Below, piece after piece: positions 47,126 through 58,157 of a stretch of DNA of 64,000 bases. Position numbers and translations under genes: made by a program. Each line of letters begins with the position of its first letter. Positions within the stretch are counted from its first letter, which is position 1. The DNA comes from Hypericum androsaemum (Eukaryota; Streptophyta; Magnoliopsida; Malpighiales; Hypericaceae): contig OZ023181.1 in NCBI GenBank assembly GCA_963995505.1, positions 16,860,221 to 16,924,220 of the forward strand, written 5' to 3'. The notes under the pieces are model-generated. The model had not been told where the DNA came from. It ran no database searches and saw only the letters and a list, made by a program, of their open reading frames with translations.

Positions 47126-50100
47126 TTAGTGTGTGGATTTTAATCCCATTCCCCTTACTGCGCTGTACATTTGATCTCTATTGATTCCTTTCGTAAAAGG
47201 ATCAGCTAAGTTATCCTTGGACTTTACATAGTTAATGGTGATCACCCCACTAGAGATCAACTGTCTAACGGTATTGTGTCTCCGACGGATATGTCGAGAC
47301 TTTCCGTTGTACAATGTACTTTCTGCTCTCCCGATTGCAGACATGCTATCACAATGTATCAATACGGGAGGCACCGATTTACTCCACCACGGAATATCCT
47401 CTAGGAAATTTCTGAGCCATTCAGCTTCTTCCCCAGCTTTGTCTAGTGCTATAAACTCTGACTCCATGGTGGATCGAGCTATGCACGTTTGTTTAGAGGA
47501 CTTCCAAGACACAGCTCCTCCTCCTATGGTGAATACGTATCCACTCGTAGATTTGGAGTCCTTAGTGTCTGATATGCAGTTTGCGTCACTGTATCCTTCT
47601 AATACATCTGGATATTTAGCATAATGTATGCCATGGTTTATGGTATGTTTTAAATACCGTAAAACCCTTTCTAGAGCTAGCCAGTGATCCTTCCCTGGAT
47701 TACTTGTGAATCTACTAAGTTTACTAACTGAGTACGCAATATCGGGACGAGTGCAGTTTGTTAAATACATCAAGCTCTCGATAATTTGCGCATACTTCAG
47801 TTGCGATACTGGGTCCCCTCGATTCTTGGCTAAGTATAGATTCAAATCTACTGGAGTCTTAACCGGAGGTTTGTCGAAAGATTCAAACTTCTTGAGCACG
47901 CTTTCCACGTAGTGGGATTGTTTCAAGATAATTTCGTCAGCTTTCCTAGAAATTTTTATTCCTAGTATGACGTCTGCCAGACCCATATCTTTCATGTCAA
48001 AGTGGTTTTTTAACATGTTCTTAGTTTTCACAATAACCTCTTTATTGCTTCCCATAATTAGTAAGTCATCTACTTAGAGACATACAATTACGTAAGCTTC
48101 AGGTGTGCCCTTAATGTAAATACATTTATCGCACTCATTGATCTTAAATCTATTTGACAACATTATTCTGTCAAATTTCTCGTGCCACTGTTTCGGCGCT
48201 TGTTTTAGCCCGTATAGTGACTTGACTAGTCGACATACTTTATGCTCTTGACCGGGAGCCACAAACCCTTCAGGTTGCTCCATGTATATCTCCTATTCCA
48301 GTTCTCCATTTAGGAAAGCTGTTTTTACATCCATTTGGTGGATCTCGAGGTTATAGAGTGCTGCAACAGCTATGAGTACTCTAATCGATGTGATTTTTGT
48401 GACCGGTGAATACGTGTCAAAGAAATCATATCCCTCCTTCTGCTTGAACCCCTTAGCTACCAATCGAGCTTTGTACTTGTCGATTGATCCATCAGCTTTG
48501 TATTTCCTTTTTAGGATCCACCTGCATCCCAAAGGTTTGCAGCCCGGTGGGAGATCCACGATTTCCGACGTGTGGTTTTGCATAATGGATTCTATCTCAC
48601 TATTGATAGCTTCCTTCCAGAGAGGAGCATCTGGACTGGACAATGCCTCTTGGATTGTCCTGGGTTCATCTTCTAACGCATAGGTTAGATAGTCCGGACC
48701 GAAAGATTTGGTCACCTTCGTCCGTTTACTACGTCTAGGTTCATCATCTTTCTGATTTGACCCTTGCGTAGTCTCGTGAGCCCTTTTCTTCGGACTTGCT
48801 TCCTTTCTTTCCTTATTAGGAAAGCTATCTTCAAAAAACGTTGCGTTCCTTGATTCTATGACCATTCCCGTGTTTATCTCAGGGTTTTCAGATTTATGCA
48901 CCAAGAATCGATAAGCACTACTTTTTTGCGCATATCCGATAAAGATGCAATCAATGGTCTTGGGTCCTATTCGCACCTGCTTAGGCTTAGGTACTTCAAC
49001 CTTTGCTAGGCACCCCCACACTTTAAGGTAACCGTAGGAAGGCTTCCTTCCTTTCCATAGTTCATATGGGGTTTTATCCCTTTTTTTGTGTGGCAATTTG
49101 TTTAGAATGTGGTTAGCTGAGAGCACAGCTTCCCCCCACATATTATGGGGTAAGCCTGAGCTAATCAACATATCGTTCATCATCTCCTTAAGAGTTCAAT
49201 TTTTGCGTTCAGCTACGCCATTCGATTGAGGTGAATATGGAGCAATCGTCTGATGAATAATGCCATGTTCTTGATAGAGTTCCTCAAACAGAGCTACATA
49301 TTCTCCTCCTCGATCACTTCGGATCATTTTGATTTTTACGCTGAGTTGATTTTCAACCTCATTCTTATATCTCTTAAAAGCATCAAGAGCTTCGTCTTTT
49401 CCCCTTAGGAGATATACGTAACAGTATCTCGTGCAATCATTGATAAACGTGATGAAGTATTTCTTCCCGCGTTTAGTTTGCACGTGTTTCATATCGCAAG
49501 TGTCCGTATGAATTAATTCTAAAGGCGTAGTACTTCTTTCCACTGAGTGGAAAGGTGCTTTGGTCATTTTAGCCTCCACACATACTTCACATTTATCGGA
49601 TGGGTTGAACTCTAGATTCGGTAATAAATTTAAACTTACTAACTTTCTTAGCGAGTTTAGATTTACGTGTCCTAATCTACCATGCCATAAATTAGAACAC
49701 TCGGCCAAGTAAGAAGAAGCATTAACTTTATTTTCATCGTTAAAGGTGCGATGTACAGTTATTACATTCATCTTAAATAGCCCCCTTTCTAGATAACCCT
49801 TTCCTATGAATTGACCCGCTTTGGTCAGTACAAACTTACCAGCCTCAAATACAAGCTTAAGACCGGCTTTGCTTAACAGTGAGCCAGAGACTAAGTTGTT
49901 GCGGATGTCCGGGACATGCAGCACATCCTTGAGGGTCAGCTCCTTTCCTGAGGTCAGCTTCAGGACCACCTTTCCCAGACCAACGATCTTGGACGTTGCG
50001 GAGTTTCCCATGAACAGCTTTTGGCCGGTGATCGGGATATAGTTCGAGAACATCTCCTTGTCCGAGCAGACGTGGCGGGTAGCTCCAGTGTCCACGAACC

Positions 50101-51010
50101 ACTCTCTCGGATTGTCCACCAGGTTGGCTTCAAACACTACGGCTGACAGATCCATCTGGGACAAATCTTCAGCTAGGTTAGCCTTTCCTTGGTTGTCCTT
50201 CTTCGGCTGGCGACAGTCCTTAGCCATGTGTCCGGGTTTCTCGCAGTTGTAGCAGTCGCCCTTGATCTTTTTCTTCTTGGGCTTTTGCTCCTTCTGCTTA
50301 TCCTCGGACTTCTTCCTCTTCTTGCCATTTTTTCCCTCAGCGAGGTGCACGGTGGTCTCAGAGTTGGCCTTGCCTTGCTTGACTTCGGATTTTCGGTTGT
50401 CTTCCTCGATCCTTAGTCTCACTATCAGGTCTTCTAGGCCCATGTCCTTCCTCTTGTGCTTGAGGTAGCTCTTGAAGTCCTTCCAGAGCAGGGGGATCTT
50501 CTCGATCATCGCAGCTACTTGGAAGGACTCGCTGAGTTGCATTCCTTCGGCTTGAATCTCGTGAAGGATTAGCTGCAACTCTTGCACTTGGTCGATGACC
50601 TTCTTGGAGTCCACCATCTTGAAGTCGAGGAATCGTCCGACGATGAATTTCTTCATCCCGGCATCCTCCGTTTTGTACTTCTTCTCGAGTGAACTCCACA
50701 GCTCTTTAGCGGTCTTAGCTTCTGCGTAGACATTGTAGAGCATGTCGTCTAGTCCATTCAGGACGTAGTTCCGGCATAGGAAGTCGCTGTGACTCCATGC
50801 ATCGAGGGCGTTGATCTTCTGTTGATCTGCCTCATTTTCCGCTACCTTCGGAGCCTCTTCCTTCAGGAATCGGACCAGGTTGAGCGTTGTCAGGTAGAAC
50901 AACATCTTCTGTTGCCACCTCTTGAATTCGGTACCGTTGAACTTGGCCGGCCTTTCGGCGTGGACAGTTCCCGGGACCGCTGGCACTGGTGCTGAACATG
51001 TCGATGCCAT
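47126..51010 (-). pseudogene. Inner Copia polyprotein, almost complete, three nonsense codons
   Basis: ATG at 51010 on the minus strand. In order: gag ([18 protein letters not shown]), zinc knuckle [14 protein letters not shown], protease ([12 protein letters not shown]), GAG-pre-integrase ([10 protein letters not shown] ... CEVC), integrase ([25 protein letters not shown]). Then a stop near 49195, RT start (QMDVKTAFLNGELE), a stop near 48295, YGLKQAPKQWHEKF, a stop near 48080 in place of the Tyr of YVDD, and RNase H ([26 protein letters not shown]) to 47126. All three stops leave the same frame open on both sides, so decay is recent. Confidence 0.93.
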
Positions 51011-51604
51011 CTCCAAGTACACAATCTCGTCTTACGATTGTTGTTTGTCGGAGTTGGTGTACTTGATTAGGATCTTCTTCAGTCGAGGCAAGTGTTGGAC
51101 ACTTTCTCCGTAAGACGAGATTGCCCCGTATATTTCAGTGCGGTACGGGCTTCGGCAATTGTCCCCAAGATACAACGACTGTTTAGGGCTTTTCCAAGAC
51201 CGTTGCACACGTATCTCGAAACTTTCGGGCGAACCCTTATATACCCAGAACTTTCGGACTCTTTTCTAAGTGAAGAACGGGGGAAGAGGAGAAGACAACA
51301 ATGCTAGGAAGTGCAATTGCTGCTGGGATGAGGAAATGGCAAGGAGGGCAGGCCTATTTATAGGCTGGAGGAGGCAGGGAGGCAGCCACCCCGAAGGGAC
51401 GCGTCCGCTCGGCCAACAGGCTGTCTGGCTGCGCTCGTGGCCCTTCGGTGGCTTCTGGACCCTTCCAGGCACGCCAGGCTGCGCTCGTGACCCTTCGGAG
51501 GCTTCTGGATCTTTACAGGCGCTCCAGGCTGCGCTGGCGCCCTTTCGCGACGGATTTCGCAGCCCTTCGGCCTTCTGGAAGTCTCCCGGACTTTCCATCC
51601 CGTT

Positions 51605-51792
51605 GTGACAATCAAGCAACGATAGCTTATGCTAAGAATCCTAGATTTCATAGTAGACTAAAGCATATTGATATTAAGTATCACTTTGTTAGGAATATGG
51701 TTGCGTGTAAGGATGTGAGCATAACACACATACCTACACAGGATATGATAGCAGATCTAATGACTAAGGGCCTATCTAGAAATTTTTTGTGA
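51605..51792 (+). pseudogene. RNase H end of the outer Copia element
   Basis: Starts CDNQATIAYAKNP, then RLKHIDIKYHFVRN and DMIADLMTKGLS and a stop: the C-terminal end of Copia RNase H on the + strand. It begins exactly where the inner element's truncated LTR ends, so the rest of the outer pol is lost. Confidence 0.85.
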
Positions 51793-52540
51793 AACATGTT
51801 AGGTCCCAGGGTTTGTGAAGATGTTAGTTTATGCTCATATTTTAATGAATTTGTTATTCAATAAAAGCAAAATTATTTCAGCAATACATATTGTGTGAAT
51901 GTTAATTTTTGTAATATTTACTTAAATGCATGTCAGACATAGAAGTAGCCCACTCACACGGGTGTTTACCTTAGTGGGAGTCAACGGGTTGATTCTTAAT
52001 TGTGATGAGATAATTTTAGAACATCATTCGAGTGCCTGTTTTAAAATATAAACGATGTCTTGCTTAACTACAAGAAAGGGACTTCTTAAAGTACAAGACT
52101 ATTGATGTTGTATGCAATAGATGCTGCATTAAATAAGTTCTCGAAACTTATTAGGATTATATGAAATCCAATGGTAAGAAGTAAGTAGAACTTACCATAG
52201 TTCTATCTTGAAAGTCTGGAGTAGTCTTTGAGTAGACTAAAGTCGTCGTTCATAAACATCGAGGCTGATACTCTAGTATGGTATTTTAGTGAGAGACATG
52301 CACTCCTTTTGAAGGAAAGAACACTGTAACACATGGTTCGTGTCATGTGTGATTTACGACCTTTGGATGGGAAACCACCAATTTATTAAAAAGTGATTTC
52401 AATTTTCCAAGTGTGAGACCAATTCCGAAAACTATAGTTTTGAACTCTACCCTTAAGATCCTTAACGTATTTTGGAAGTATGATTCAGTGCTGCTAGCTT
52501 GGAAAGTCTTTAAAGGGTTATGGTTATGATTATCCACCCA
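51793..52540 (+). other. 3' untranslated region of the outer Copia element
   Basis: No gene seen. TATGGTTATGATTATCCACCC at 52520-52540 repeats part of the LTR start just before the LTR. Confidence 0.55.
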
Positions 52541-52958
52541 TGATTATCCAATTAAATTAAATTAAAGATATTGAATATCTTTTGATTTTAATTTAAATTT
52601 GAAAGAGATTTGGGTGAGGAGAGTTTGTTATATGTGATAACTCTTCCACCCCTCTCTCCTCCCAGTAATTCCTATTAAATACGAAATAGGCATTTTTACT
52701 GGAGACACACTCACTGATACTCACACCAGAGAAAGAAACATAGTTTTTTCTCTATTAGACTCTCAAGACTTTTAGGTGGTGAAACCCAATCTTCGCTTCG
52801 TGTTCGTGAGCGAGGACGACCAGTGACAAGCCTCCCTCGACCCTGTGACATACCTCTCAAAGAACGGACTACGCTACAAGAGGTAAATATTTAATATGGT
52901 TTTTATTAATAATTTATTCATTAAATATTATGGTTTCGCATTAATTAAGAATATGCTA

Positions 52959-53715
52959 GAAACCTTGAGCTGCAAATAATGTGTACCACAATTGCCTTGT
53001 AAAACCCACGAACCAAACCCATCCAATTCTCTAGATCAGCCTCGATGGATCTGCACATACACCACCCGTAACAAGGCCATGTTCGAAAGTGCAAAGGTAG
53101 ATAGTAACCATCTTTTTCATACCACTATGTTACGGAGAATAGAATGACTCATTTGGTCGGATTCGATGTCTTGCTTGAGTGGACATGACCTTTTGATGCT
53201 ACTAGACTCGTTTCACTAACCTTTTGGTGTATTATTGGTGTTTTGCTGTAACTTTTGGGCTGCACTAGCTTGTATGTTCAAGTTTTTACTGTGTACAGTT
53301 ACATGTTTATAATACAAATTGATTTACTAATAAAAAAAAAGAAGTTCCATACTCTATAAGTGCAATCGCAATGCAGCAAAACATGATCTGCATAGTCAAC
53401 CTCACTCTCGCAAAGAACACATGAGACACCCTGACTTTGAATCACGCCGGATGCTACGAAGGAGGTGCCTCGTCTTCAGCTTACCGCGCAAGGCCAGCCA
53501 AAGGAAACCCGGGACAAAGGAAGCGGGATATCAGGATTAGAAAGCCCATGGATGCCGCGGACCACCTTGACCCAAAGGGCATCCGGCTCTGAAATGTATC
53601 GCCAGATCCACTTAAACAAGAGAGCCTCATTCTTTAGATCAAGTCGAGGGATCCCCAACCCGCCCTTCTCTACCGACAAACAGACCTGACGCCAAAAGAC
53701 CATTGCGAGACACCT
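52959..53715 (-). mobile_element. LINE fragment (minus strand), right of the outer Copia element
   Basis: The frame 53703-53476 in reverse reads VCLSVEKGGLGIPRLDLKNEALLFKWIWRY, the RT thumb region of plant LINEs. About 53430-53345 reads GVSCVLCESEVDYADHVLLHC, the zinc-binding segment. It would continue at 41915 beyond the Copia insertion. It is cut at 53720 by the Gypsy array and at about 53340 by a + strand LINE tail. Confidence 0.8.
53170..53341 (+). mobile_element. Short LINE 3' tail with poly(A)
   Basis: GTTTTGCTGTAACTTTTGGG ... AATACAAATTGATTTACTAAT then a run of A ending about 53341. Typical LINE 3' UTR, inserted opposite to the surrounding LINE. The 5' boundary is unclear. Confidence 0.5.
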
Positions 53716-53720
53716 CTTGA

Positions 53721-54335
53721 TGTGAATCTCGTTACGGATCCACGCGAAAGCCGGATCTATCTACGTTCAGATTGATGGAAATCTCGACCCGTTGTTTGCA
53801 CCTTTGCAAGAACCTCGGTATGAACAACCTTGACCCGCTGCTGTAGGGAAACAAGAACCTTGAATTGATGAAGACGCCACAAATGGTGATGTAGATCCGC
53901 TTGATAAGTCGAAGGTGAACGAACGGAATCCCTCCGCTGTGTTCGAACAGTTCCGAAGGACCAAGAGAGCAAAGCCCACGTTTTTTGTACTCAAATTATT
54001 CTCCTCATTCTCATTGATAAAGCCTTTATATATAGGCAGATTGTTACAAAGAGATTCCTAATTAAATATAACTTCTAACTAGATAAATATGACTTAAAAA
54101 GGGAAACTAAAAAGGAAAATAAGTTTAGGACTCTTATGATTGCTTAAAAACGTGATTATCACATAATCACCTTCCTAAACTGACTTGAACTCTTAAAGAA
54201 ATGAAATTATCATATTATTGACTTCCTAAATAGACTAGAACTCTTATAAAACGAAAATAACATATAATTAACTTCCTAAACAGACTCAAAAACATCAAAA
54301 ACGAAATTAATATTCTTGTGATCAGATTCATATCA
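53721..54335 (-). repeat. LTR 1 of the Gypsy array
   Basis: 615 bp. CCTTTATATATAGGC at about 54027-54041 gives a TATA box on the minus strand. Flanked on the left by LINE sequence. Confidence 0.9.
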
Positions 54336-55246
54336 TTCCCCTCTTCTTGAAATGGATTTGTCCTCAAATCCTTGCATCCGTCATGCTTTTGCCAACTCAC
54401 AACCATGCTGGTGCAAGATGAACTATTTGAACGTCGTGGCTGCACTTGATACCTTCCTTTCCAACAGAACAAGTACTTCGATCTTAAAGAATCTGAAGTC
54501 ATCTCCAACTCAAAAGCAAAAGCCCTACTAATCCGTTTAAGCCTTTCTTTGAACTTCAAACTATTCCAGATGTTGATCAACGATGAACCTCCAACATAAT
54601 TAAACTTGTCCACACCTAAGAAGTCAATATGTTCAACATGTAAATCAGGAGACATGTAAGATATGGGTTGGACATCTTCCTTGTCAACTAAAACAACAAG
54701 TTCTTCTTGTTCACCATCAATAGCAGTTAAGCACTTCTTCATATGAACAACATCCTCCAATTCTGATTCATTGAACAAATCCCTCAAGTAAAGAAGTGAC
54801 ATGGCATGGTCATCAAAACATTCTCCATCGAACAAGTCAATAGAATATTCACCAAATTCCTCCCATGTCAAAACCTCTTCTTCAACAATCACTTCAGGTG
54901 TAACCTCCAAATCGTCAGAACTACATACCTTCCCCTCAATGTCGTGCTTAGTGTTAATGGTGCTCTCCCTCTTTCCATTGACTTCTCCAACAAAATTAGC
55001 TCCTGAATTCTTCTCATCTTTGACCCTCATCCTCCTTTGTTGAATTTGTCTTTCGCTACAGACATTAGGAACATCATGTATCCTCTCTTGTTTGCACACT
55101 ATCCGGTCCACCTTTTTGCTGAGCTTCTTGACCTCTGTTCTCATTATATGCCTCATCCCACTAAGAAGGGCGTCCATAAACGTGTGTGGATCACCAACCA
55201 ATGGTGCAACACCTTCAAAGGATCTTCTTGAGTAGTTATAAGACAT
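54215..55246 (-). CDS. 343-aa ORF of array unit 1: gag-like start, acidic domain, pol tail
   Basis: ATG at 55246. Residues about 1-60 (SRRSFEGVAPLVGDPHTFMDALLSGMRH ... KKLSKKVDRIVCKQ) are basic and helical and look like an N-terminal gag piece. About 90-270 is an acidic domain I do not recognise ([71 protein letters not shown]). About 300-312 is LRTNPFQEEGND, the usual end of plant Gypsy pol. The last about 40 residues are read from the LTR. RT, protease and integrase are absent. The frame is fully open in two of three units. Confidence 0.7.
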   Translation of the reverse strand: MSYNYSRRSFEGVAPLVGDPHTFMDALLSGMRHIMRTEVKKLSKKVDRIVCKQERIHDVPNVCSERQIQQRRMRVKDEKNSGANFVGEVNGKRESTINTKHDIEGKVCSSDDLEVTPEVIVEEEVLTWEEFGEYSIDLFDGECFDDHAMSLLYLRDLFNESELEDVVHMKKCLTAIDGEQEELVVLVDKEDVQPISYMSPDLHVEHIDFLGVDKFNYVGGSSLINIWNSLKFKERLKRISRAFAFELEMTSDSLRSKYLFCWKGRYQVQPRRSNSSSCTSMVVSWQKHDGCKDLRTNPFQEEGNDMNLITRILISFLMFLSLFRKLIICYFRFIRVLVYLGSQ

Positions 55247-55505
55247 TCTTGCAGATTCTCTTTTTTTCTACTTTCAACTTTTCTTTTTTTTTTTTGATTT
55301 TTTTTTCAGCCTTCTTTCTTCTTTTTTTCTTGGCTGCCTTCTTCTCTATCTTTCTTTTTTTATCAGAATTTTTTTCCTCTTTTTTTATTTTTTTTTCTTT
55401 CGAACTCAGAATAAAATAAGAACAATAATTAAAAACTAATGAAAACAAAAACGAAATTTAAAGATAGATGATCTGAAGTAGAGCCTAAGCTCTGATACCA
55501 AATGA

Positions 55506-56120
55506 TGTGAATCTCGTTACGGATCAACGCGAAAGCCGGATCTATCTACGTTCAGATTGATGGAAATCTCGACCCGTTGTTTGCACCTTTGCAAGAACCT
55601 CGGTATGAACAACCTTGACCCGCTGCTGTAGGGAAACAAGAACCTTGAATTGATGAAGACGCCACAAACGGTGATGTAGATCCGCTTGATAAGTCGAAGG
55701 TGAACGAACGGAATCCCTCCGCTGTGTTCGAACAGTTCCGAAGAACCAAGAGAGCAAAGCCCACGTTTTTTGTACTCAAATTATTCTCCTCATTCTCATT
55801 GATAAAGCCTTTATATATAGGCAGATTGTTACAAAGAGATTCCTAATTAAATATAACTTCTAACTAGATAAATATGACTTAAAAAGGGAAACTAAAAAGG
55901 AAAATAAGTTTAGGACTCTTATGATTGCTTAAAAACGTGATTATCACATAATCACCTTCCTAAACTGACTTGAACTCTTAAAGAAATGAAATTATCATAT
56001 TATTGACTTCCTAAATAGACTAGAACTCTTATAAAACGAAAATAACATATAATTAACTTCCTAAACAGACTCAAAAACATCAAAAACGAAATTAATATTC
56101 TTGTGATCAGATTCATATCA
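55506..56120 (-). repeat. LTR 2 of the Gypsy array
   Basis: 615 bp, nearly identical to LTR 1. Shared by the units on either side. Confidence 0.9.
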
Positions 56121-57031
56121 TTCCCCTCTTCTTGAAATGGATTTGTCCTCAAATCCTTGCATCCGTCATGCTTTTGCCAACTCACAACCATGCTGGTGCA
56201 AGATGAACTATTTGAACGTCGTGGCTGCACTTGATACCTTCCTTTCCAACAGAACAAGTACTTCGATCTTAAAGAATCTGAAGTCATCTCCAACTCAAAA
56301 GCAAAAGCCCTACTAATCCGTTTAAGCCTTTCTTTGAACTTCAAACTATTCCAGATGTTGATCAACGATGAACCTCCAACATAATTAAACTTGTCCACAC
56401 CTAAGAAGTCAATATGTTCAACATGTAAATCAGGAGACATGTAAGATATGGGTTGGACATCTTCCTTGTCAACTAAAACAACAAGTTCTTCTTGTTCACC
56501 ATCAATAGCAGTTAAGCACTTCTTCATATGAACAACATCCTCCAATTCTGATTCATTGAACAAATCCCTCAAGTAAAGAAGTGACATGGCATGGTCATCA
56601 AAACATTCTCCATCGAACAAGTCAATAGAATATTCACCAAATTCCTCCCATGTCAAAACCTCTTCTTCAACAATCATTTCAGGTGTAACCTCCAAATCGT
56701 CAGAACTACATACCTTCCCCTCAATGTCGTGCTTAGTGTTAATGGTGCTCTCCCTCTTTCCATTGACTTCTCCAACAAAATTAGCTCCTGAATTCTTCTC
56801 ATCTTTGACCCTCATCCTCCTTTGTTGAATTTGTCTTTCGCTACAGACATTAGGAACATCATGTATCCTCTCTTGTTTGCACACTATCCGGTCCACCTTT
56901 TTGCTGAGCTTCTTGACCTCTGTTCTCATTATATGCCTCATCCCACTAAGAAGGGCGTCCATAAACGTGTGTGGATCACCAACCAATGGTGCAACACCTT
57001 CAAAGGATCTTCTTGAGTAGTTATAAGACAT
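56000..57031 (-). CDS. 343-aa ORF of array unit 2 (near-identical copy)
   Basis: Same as the unit-1 ORF with one visible amino-acid change ([10 protein letters not shown] against EVTPEMIVEE). ATG at 57031. A lysine-rich frame upstream (57231-56938) comes from a poly-T tract on the + strand and is not a gene. The open frame in two copies shows recent duplication rather than proven function. Confidence 0.7.
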   Translation of the reverse strand: MSYNYSRRSFEGVAPLVGDPHTFMDALLSGMRHIMRTEVKKLSKKVDRIVCKQERIHDVPNVCSERQIQQRRMRVKDEKNSGANFVGEVNGKRESTINTKHDIEGKVCSSDDLEVTPEMIVEEEVLTWEEFGEYSIDLFDGECFDDHAMSLLYLRDLFNESELEDVVHMKKCLTAIDGEQEELVVLVDKEDVQPISYMSPDLHVEHIDFLGVDKFNYVGGSSLINIWNSLKFKERLKRISRAFAFELEMTSDSLRSKYLFCWKGRYQVQPRRSNSSSCTSMVVSWQKHDGCKDLRTNPFQEEGNDMNLITRILISFLMFLSLFRKLIICYFRFIRVLVYLGSQ

Positions 57032-57288
57032 TCTTGCAGATTCTCTTTTTTTCTACTTTCAACTTTTCTTTTTTTTTTTATTTTTTTTTCAGCCTTCTTT
57101 CTTCTTTTTTTCTTGGCTGCCTTCTTCTCTATCTTTCTTTTTTTATCAGAATTTTTTTCCTCTTTTTTTATTTTTTTTTCTTTCGAACTCAGAATAAAAT
57201 AAGAACAATAATTAAAAACTAATGAAAACAAAAACGAAATTTAAAGATAGATGATCTGAAGTAGAGCCTAAGCTCTGATACCAAATGA

Positions 57289-57903
57289 TGTGAATCTCGT
57301 TACGGATCAACGCGAAAGCCGGATCTATCTACGTTCAGATTGATGGAAATCTCGACCCGTTGTTTGCACCTTTGCAAGAACCTCGGTATGAACAACCTTG
57401 ACCCGCTGCTGTAGGGAAACAAGAACCTTGAATTGATGAAGACGCCACAAACGGTGATGTAGATCCGCTTGATAAGTCGAAGGTGAACGAACGGAATCCC
57501 TCCGCTGTGTTCGAACAGTTCCGAAGAACCAAGAGAGCAAAGCCCACGTTTTTTGTACTCAAATTATTCTCCTCATTCTCATTGATAAAGCCTTTATATA
57601 TAGGCAGATTGTTACAAAGAGATTCCTAATTAAATATAACTTCTAACTAGATAAATATGACTTAAAAAGGGAAACTAAAAAGGAAAATAAGTTTAGGACT
57701 CTTATGATTGCTTAAAAACGTGATTATCACATAATCACCTTCCTAAACTAACTTGAACTCTTAAAGAAATGAAATTCTCATATTATTGACTTCCTAAATA
57801 GACTAGAACTCTTATAAAACGAAAATAACATATAATTAACTTCCTAAACAGACTCAAAAACATCAAAAACGAAATTAATATTCTTGTGATCAGATTCATA
57901 TCA
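57289..57903 (-). repeat. LTR 3 of the Gypsy array
   Basis: 615 bp, nearly identical to LTRs 1 and 2, with a few differences near 57750-57780. Confidence 0.9.
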
Positions 57904-58148
57904 TTCCCCTCTTCTTGAAATGGATTTGTCCTCAAATCCTTGCATCCGTCATGCTTTTGCCAACTCACAACCATGCTGGTGCAAGATGAACTCTTTGAAC
58001 GTCGTGGCTGCACTTGATACCTTCCTTTCCAACAGAACAAGTACTTCGATCTTAAAGAATCTGAAGTCATCTCCAACTCAAAAGTAAAAGCCATACTAAT
58101 CCGTTTAAGCCTTTCTTTGAACTTCAAACTATTCCAGATATTGATCAA
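57783..58148 (-). pseudogene. 3' part of the unit-3 acidic-domain ORF
   Basis: Begins INIWNSLKFKERLKRIS and runs through KYLFCWKGRYQVQPRRS to LRTNPFQEEGND and the LTR-derived tail. It is cut off from the upstream frame by a TGA at about 58160, where units 1 and 2 have FNYVGG. Confidence 0.8.
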
Positions 58149-58157
58149 CGATGAACC

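Larger units (their letters stand above)
45778..51604 (-). mobile_element. Inner Copia element, minus strand, right LTR truncated
   Basis: The left LTR 45778-46581 (804 bp; on this strand TGTTGGGTTTTG ... ACAAACA) and the right LTR 51042 to about 51604 share nearly identical sequence from TGTTTGTCGGAGTTGG onward, until the right one diverges near 51470. On the minus strand CATGTGGGGGAT precedes the left LTR (polypurine tract). It sits within the outer Copia element, abutting its RNase H remnant at 51605. The coding region is nearly complete but has three stops. Confidence 0.88.
41920..52958 (+). mobile_element. Copia element with nested insertions (outer element)
   Basis: LTRs at 41920-42322 and 52541-52958 are clearly homologous (start TGATTATCCAATTAAATTAA, end CGCATTAATTAAGA(T/A)TATGCTA). 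The right one has an extra piece near 52714. After the left LTR, GTATCTGAGCC resembles the tRNA-iMet primer site, giving + orientation. Of its pol only the RNase H end remains (51605-51792). The interior is taken up by a MITE, a Helitron end, a RING pseudogene and a minus-strand Copia element. It split a LINE. LTR divergence suggests moderate age. Confidence 0.75.

Noticed and set aside
47235..47624. + strand frame of 129 codons
   Set aside because: It is the antisense of Copia RNase H at 47126-48055, which has clear motifs.
56938..57231. Lysine-rich minus-strand frame next to array unit 2 (also 55448-55236)
   Set aside because: It is produced by poly-T tracts in the leader of the Gypsy units, with length differences between copies.
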